A stretch of DNA of 10,604 bases from Blastocladiella britannica (lineage: Eukaryota; Blastocladiomycota; Blastocladiomycetes; Blastocladiales; Blastocladiaceae): positions 6,832 through 17,435 of the forward strand of contig MU624914.1 of NCBI GenBank assembly GCA_025349905.2. The letters are read 5' to 3'. Below the pieces are notes generated by a model. That model was not told the origin of the DNA and did not search any database. It saw only the letters and a list, made by a program, of their open reading frames with translations. The position numbers were made by a program, and so were the translations under genes. Shown here in pieces: positions 7,961 through 10,604 of this stretch (its first letter is position 1; each line of letters starts with the position of its first letter).

Positions 7961-7982
7961 TGTTATATTATGTACTTTGTTT
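7961..7982. terminator. 22-bp convergent 3' junction, LRR gene / DBP5
   Basis: Only 22 AT-rich bases (TGTTATATTATGTACTTTGT plus two) separate the TGA of the LRR gene from the TAA of DBP5 on the other strand. Cleavage and polyadenylation of both transcripts must take place here or inside the opposing coding region. No AATAAA is present; TTATATTATGTA is the only AU-rich, efficiency-element-like stretch. Confidence 0.45.
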
Positions 7983-10083
7983 TTATAACGCCTGGACGCT
8001 GTGCATGATGCGTTCCATTTCGTCCAGGTCATTGGTCATGCGGTGAATCTCCATACCGTAATGGCGCCGGATTTGCTCCTGTGATGAATATCGTCAGCGC
8101 CTTTACGAAACAAATGAAAAGAAGAAACGAACCAGAGTAGATTCAGAGTTTGGACCATCGATCAGATTGATGGCAACGCCGGCACGCCCAAATCGACCCG
8201 TGCGTCCGATTCGATGCAGGTACGCTTCCATGTCGGGCGTGTTCCCGCGACCGCCAGGCTTGACGGGAAGATCAAAGTTGATGACCTGTTCATTTCGCAA
8301 GTCAGCAACTAGCTAAAGAGAAAGTAAAAAAACGCATACCAAACCAACGCTCGAAATGTCGATGCCACGCGACAGGACATTGGTGGTGATCAGCACGCGA
8401 ATGTTGCCATCACGGAAATCGGCCATGGTCTTGTCTCGAACCGCGGGCTCGTCAGCGGCGGTCAGGACACCCACATCAAACCCATGCGACCTCATGTACT
8501 CTGCGATCTGGTACGCGGTGTTGCGGCGATCCACAAACACGAGCGACTGGCCTGCCAGAACCAATCCGTAAATGTTGCCTAGCGCGTCCAGTTTGGCGTC
8601 GATTCCGCGGCCGACCGACAGCGCAAACTGCATGATGGCGTCAACTTTGACTTGCGCAAGCGGCAGCCGCATCACATTGGCTTGCGGCGCAAAGTTCTCG
8701 GCGAACCGCATCACGCGGTCGGGGAACGTCGCGGAAAACAGCACGCATTGGGCAGTCTCGGGGATCGCTCGGCGCAGGGCGGCCGCCTGGGCAGCCAGGT
8801 TTTGGCCGACCGTCGGATCCACCATCGAGTCGGCCTCGTCCAGAACCAGAATCTTGACGCTGCCAAGGTCCACCTGCCGGCGCTGCACCAGGTCCAGCAG
8901 CCGGCCCGGAGTGGCCACGATCGCATGGGTGGTGCGCGGTGGTGCGCGAGAGCCTTGCGTCACCACTGCCGACTGCAGCGCCGACAAGTGCACCGCCATC
9001 TGCGCCATGACCTCGTGCACTTGCACTGCGAGTTCTCGCGCATTGACCAGGCACACTGCCTGCGGGCCAACTGCGTCCGTGGCATCAAAGTCGATGCGAG
9101 CCAGCATCCCAAGCACAAATGCGCCGGTCTTGCCTGTTCCCGACTGCGACTGCGCAATCAAGTTGGTCGGAGGGTCTCGCAGCATCAGCGGAAGTGCGCG
9201 TTCTTGGATCTTGGACGGCTTGTTGAAGCCCATCAAGTACAGGCCATGCAGCAGCTCTTTTTTTCTGTACTTTCAATTTAAAAGTCAGTGACAACAAGAA
9301 AAGATAAAAAGTGGAGATTTGCGCGCACAATCCCAGATCCTCAAACAGCGACACCGAGTAGAGGGGCGAATTGGGGTCGTCTCGGTTGTGCAGGTGCACG
9401 AGGATCTCGGCAGCATCAAAGTGCTCCATGAGGTTGCTCTGGTCGTCTGCCGTGTGCATGTCCACCTCGGCAGTCGGATTGGGCGGGACCGAGCTGTCTG
9501 CTACTGCCCCCTTGTGCCGCGAAACAAGCGCCACGGGAGGGCCGAGCGGTTTCGCGTCCTTGAGGAGCAGGCGCTCGAACGATCGGTGCAGCGACGAGCG
9601 CGCGGCCGGGTTCGCATGGCCCTCTTCCAGATCCATGATACTATCGGTTTCCTTGGCCGCTGGCACAGCCACCTCTCCACGAGGAGAAGGGGGCGCAAAG
9701 TCGTCAAAGGCTGTGCGCAATCTCGGTGGCTCGTGTCGCGCTGGTGGCGGTGCAGCGCGAAAGGGCGGCGTCTTTTGCCGAGGGCCATGCGAGAAAGCCG
9801 ACGAAGGAGAAGATGGCCAGGGGGCAGATCGCGCCGGGTGGTACGGGCCAGAGCCGCTGATTCGCGCGTCCTGCGACTCGAAGCTTTGGAGAGAGGGATG
9901 AACTGGCGCGCGTGTGGGCGACCGGCGCTCTTCCATGGGCTGGGTCGGATCAAGGGGCGTGGATGGCCGTGCTGGTTGAATGGGCACGGCGGCCTGGGAG
10001 CGGCGCGGCGGGTGCACCGGGGGCGGGCCACGCAGAGGGCCTTCGTTCGGGTACATGGGTGGTGCGGAGGTGCGTGGGGGCAT
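7983..10083 (-). CDS. DBP5: DEAD-box RNA helicase Dbp5/DDX19 (mRNA export), four exons
   Basis: RNA-dependent ATPase that remodels mRNPs at the cytoplasmic face of the nuclear pore, activated by Gle1-IP6 and linked to Nup159/NUP214; it also acts in translation termination. Minus-strand exons: 9329-10083, 8340-9264, 8133-8285, 7983-8078; 642 aa. Motifs in order: [15 protein letters not shown] (Q motif, Q272), SGTGKT (293-298), NARELA (motif Ia, 326-331), TPGR (370-373), DEAD (394-397), SAT (429-431), [10 protein letters not shown] (motif V), and HRIGRTGR (584-591). The insertion before HRIGR ([16 protein letters not shown]) and INFDLPV are Dbp5 signatures separating it from eIF4A. Introns of 64, 54 and 54 nt each contain a CTGAC branch-like site. 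The ~234-residue Pro/Ser/Arg-rich N-terminal extension makes it about 160 residues longer than the yeast or human proteins (roughly 480). ATG 10083 is the first in-frame ATG. Confidence 0.95.
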
Positions 10084-10275
10084 CTTGTTAAAAAAAAGAA
10101 ATTCTTGCAAGAGAATCAACCCTTCTCAGCGCCGCAAGGGCACATGGGCCGATCCCGATCGCGTATACCGCGAATATCGTCGTCTCGTCGCACCAAGGGG
10201 AAATGCGCTCTGCAGTGAGAAAAAGAGGCGCAGCAGCAGCCAAAGAACACCGAACCAACAACGGAACCCCACAAT
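10084..10275. promoter_or_regulatory. Divergent intergenic region, DBP5 / right-end gene
   Basis: About 190 bp separate the DBP5 start codon from the proposed start of the next gene. An A-run at about 10089-10097 and a 10-bp palindrome TCTTGCAAGA (10103-10112) lie in the probable DBP5 5' UTR. The middle part is rich in CG dinucleotides (GATCGCGTATACCGCGAAT). The right part, from about 10200, is A/C-rich, like a plus-strand 5' leader. No known factor site is claimed. Confidence 0.4.
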
Positions 10276-10604
10276 ATGCTCCCGTCCGACACTGGTGGCC
10301 CAGCTGCCAGCGCGTCCGGCGGCGGCAATGTTCCCCACCGCCGATAATTTCACCACGGCCCACGATTGATTTCCACTCTGCCCGTGACCAGGCGCCGACC
10401 CCCGGCGTCAAGGTCGCGAACGTCCCTCGTTATGCTGACAACCCGAACGAAACTACCACCCGTCTCCTGGCTGCGCTCAACTGCCACGATTACGACACGG
10501 AATTGGCCAGCACCGTCACGTACCACGGCCCTGCTGTTCCTGTTGTTTTGGCTGCCAAAGACCTGAGCGTGACTGGCGAAGGGACCTACCACCAGGCATT
10601 CATT
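10276..10604 (+). CDS. Unidentified protein, 5' part, probably two exons so far
   Basis: Not recognised. A plus-strand frame is open from about 10203 to the right edge. Its last ~210 bases read like natural protein (VANVPRYADNPNETTTRLLA, then NCHDYDTELASTVTYHGPAV and AAKDLSVTGEGTYHQAF). Upstream of about 10390 the same frame gives an unlikely sequence (RHWWPSCQRVRRRQC). I therefore prefer ATG 10276 with exon 1 10276-10329 (MLPSDTGGPAASASGGGN), a 62-nt intron 10330-10391 (GTTCCC...GACCAG), and exon 2 from 10392 (APTPGVKVAN...). This keeps the frame and gives a plausible Gly/Ala/Ser-rich N-terminus. The donor is weak. The alternative is an unspliced start at ATG 10203. The gene is divergent from DBP5 and cut by the window edge. 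Confidence 0.6.

Noticed and set aside
8572..9291. Long plus-strand open frames (8572-9291, 8652-9281) opposite DBP5
   Set aside because: They are exactly antisense to the conserved helicase core. GC-rich codons keep the antisense frames open, and the translations are Cys/Arg/Ser-rich without any fold.
10098..10116. TTCTTGCAAGAGAA as a heat-shock element upstream of DBP5
   Set aside because: The spacing of TTC/GAA units is wrong for a proper nTTCnnGAAn array, and only the 10-bp palindrome TCTTGCAAGA is real. It is noted but not called.
9319..10218. A 299-residue plus-strand open frame opposite the DBP5 N-terminus
   Set aside because: The sense-strand reading leads directly into the Dbp5 motifs through a clean intron. 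The plus-strand reading is Arg/Gly-rich antisense of a Pro-rich region.
1..10604. Search for CRISPR arrays, tRNA/rRNA genes, transposons, defence or biosynthetic clusters
   Set aside because: I saw no regularly spaced repeats, tRNA cloverleaf, terminal inverted repeats, transposase motifs or clustered enzymes. The window is ordinary housekeeping gene space.

Overview
The window reads as a gene-dense nuclear segment of a eukaryote. Every confident gene but one is broken by very short introns (17 modelled, all 53-66 nt), UTR space is tiny, and there is no sign of operons, Shine-Dalgarno sites, rRNA, tRNA, CRISPR arrays or transposons. An alpha-tubulin K40 acetyltransferase (a cilium/flagellum-associated enzyme absent from non-flagellated Dikarya) next to fungal-type Cox8 and Dbp5 genes suggests a zoosporic fungus, for example a chytrid or blastocladiomycete-type lineage. 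This placement is inference; another flagellated opisthokont is possible.

Layout, left to right: (1) 1-901 minus, the 5' part of an unidentified Ser/Pro/Ala-rich protein with a basic patch and an acidic stretch, running off the left edge. (2) 1167-2643 plus, five-exon alpha-tubulin N-acetyltransferase (ATAT1/MEC-17). (3) 2856-3200 minus, three-exon cytochrome c oxidase subunit VIIc/Cox8. (4) 3311-4220 plus, two-exon TMEM70-family mitochondrial inner-membrane protein, head-to-head with Cox8 across about 110 bp. (5) 4274-5495 minus, three-exon coiled-coil membrane protein of unknown function. (6) 5561-7960 plus, five-exon leucine-rich-repeat protein with a C-terminal CxxC/CxxxC pair. (7) 7983-10083 minus, four-exon DEAD-box mRNA-export helicase Dbp5/DDX19 with a long Pro-rich N-terminal extension. 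(8) 10276-end plus, the 5' part of an unidentified protein.

Genes alternate strand strictly, giving four divergent (promoter-sharing) and three convergent junctions. Some junctions are extremely tight: 22 bp between the stop codons of genes 6 and 7, 53 bp between genes 4 and 5, and 65 bp between the start codons of genes 5 and 6. The clearest functional pairing is Cox8 with the TMEM70-like gene, both expected to serve mitochondrial respiratory or ATP-synthase complexes. I see no defence island, mobile element or biosynthetic cluster. The points of real interest are the splicing signals (C-G at donor +4/+5, purine-rich acceptors behind a decoy AG, one GC-AG candidate), the compact bidirectional promoters, and the unidentified proteins.
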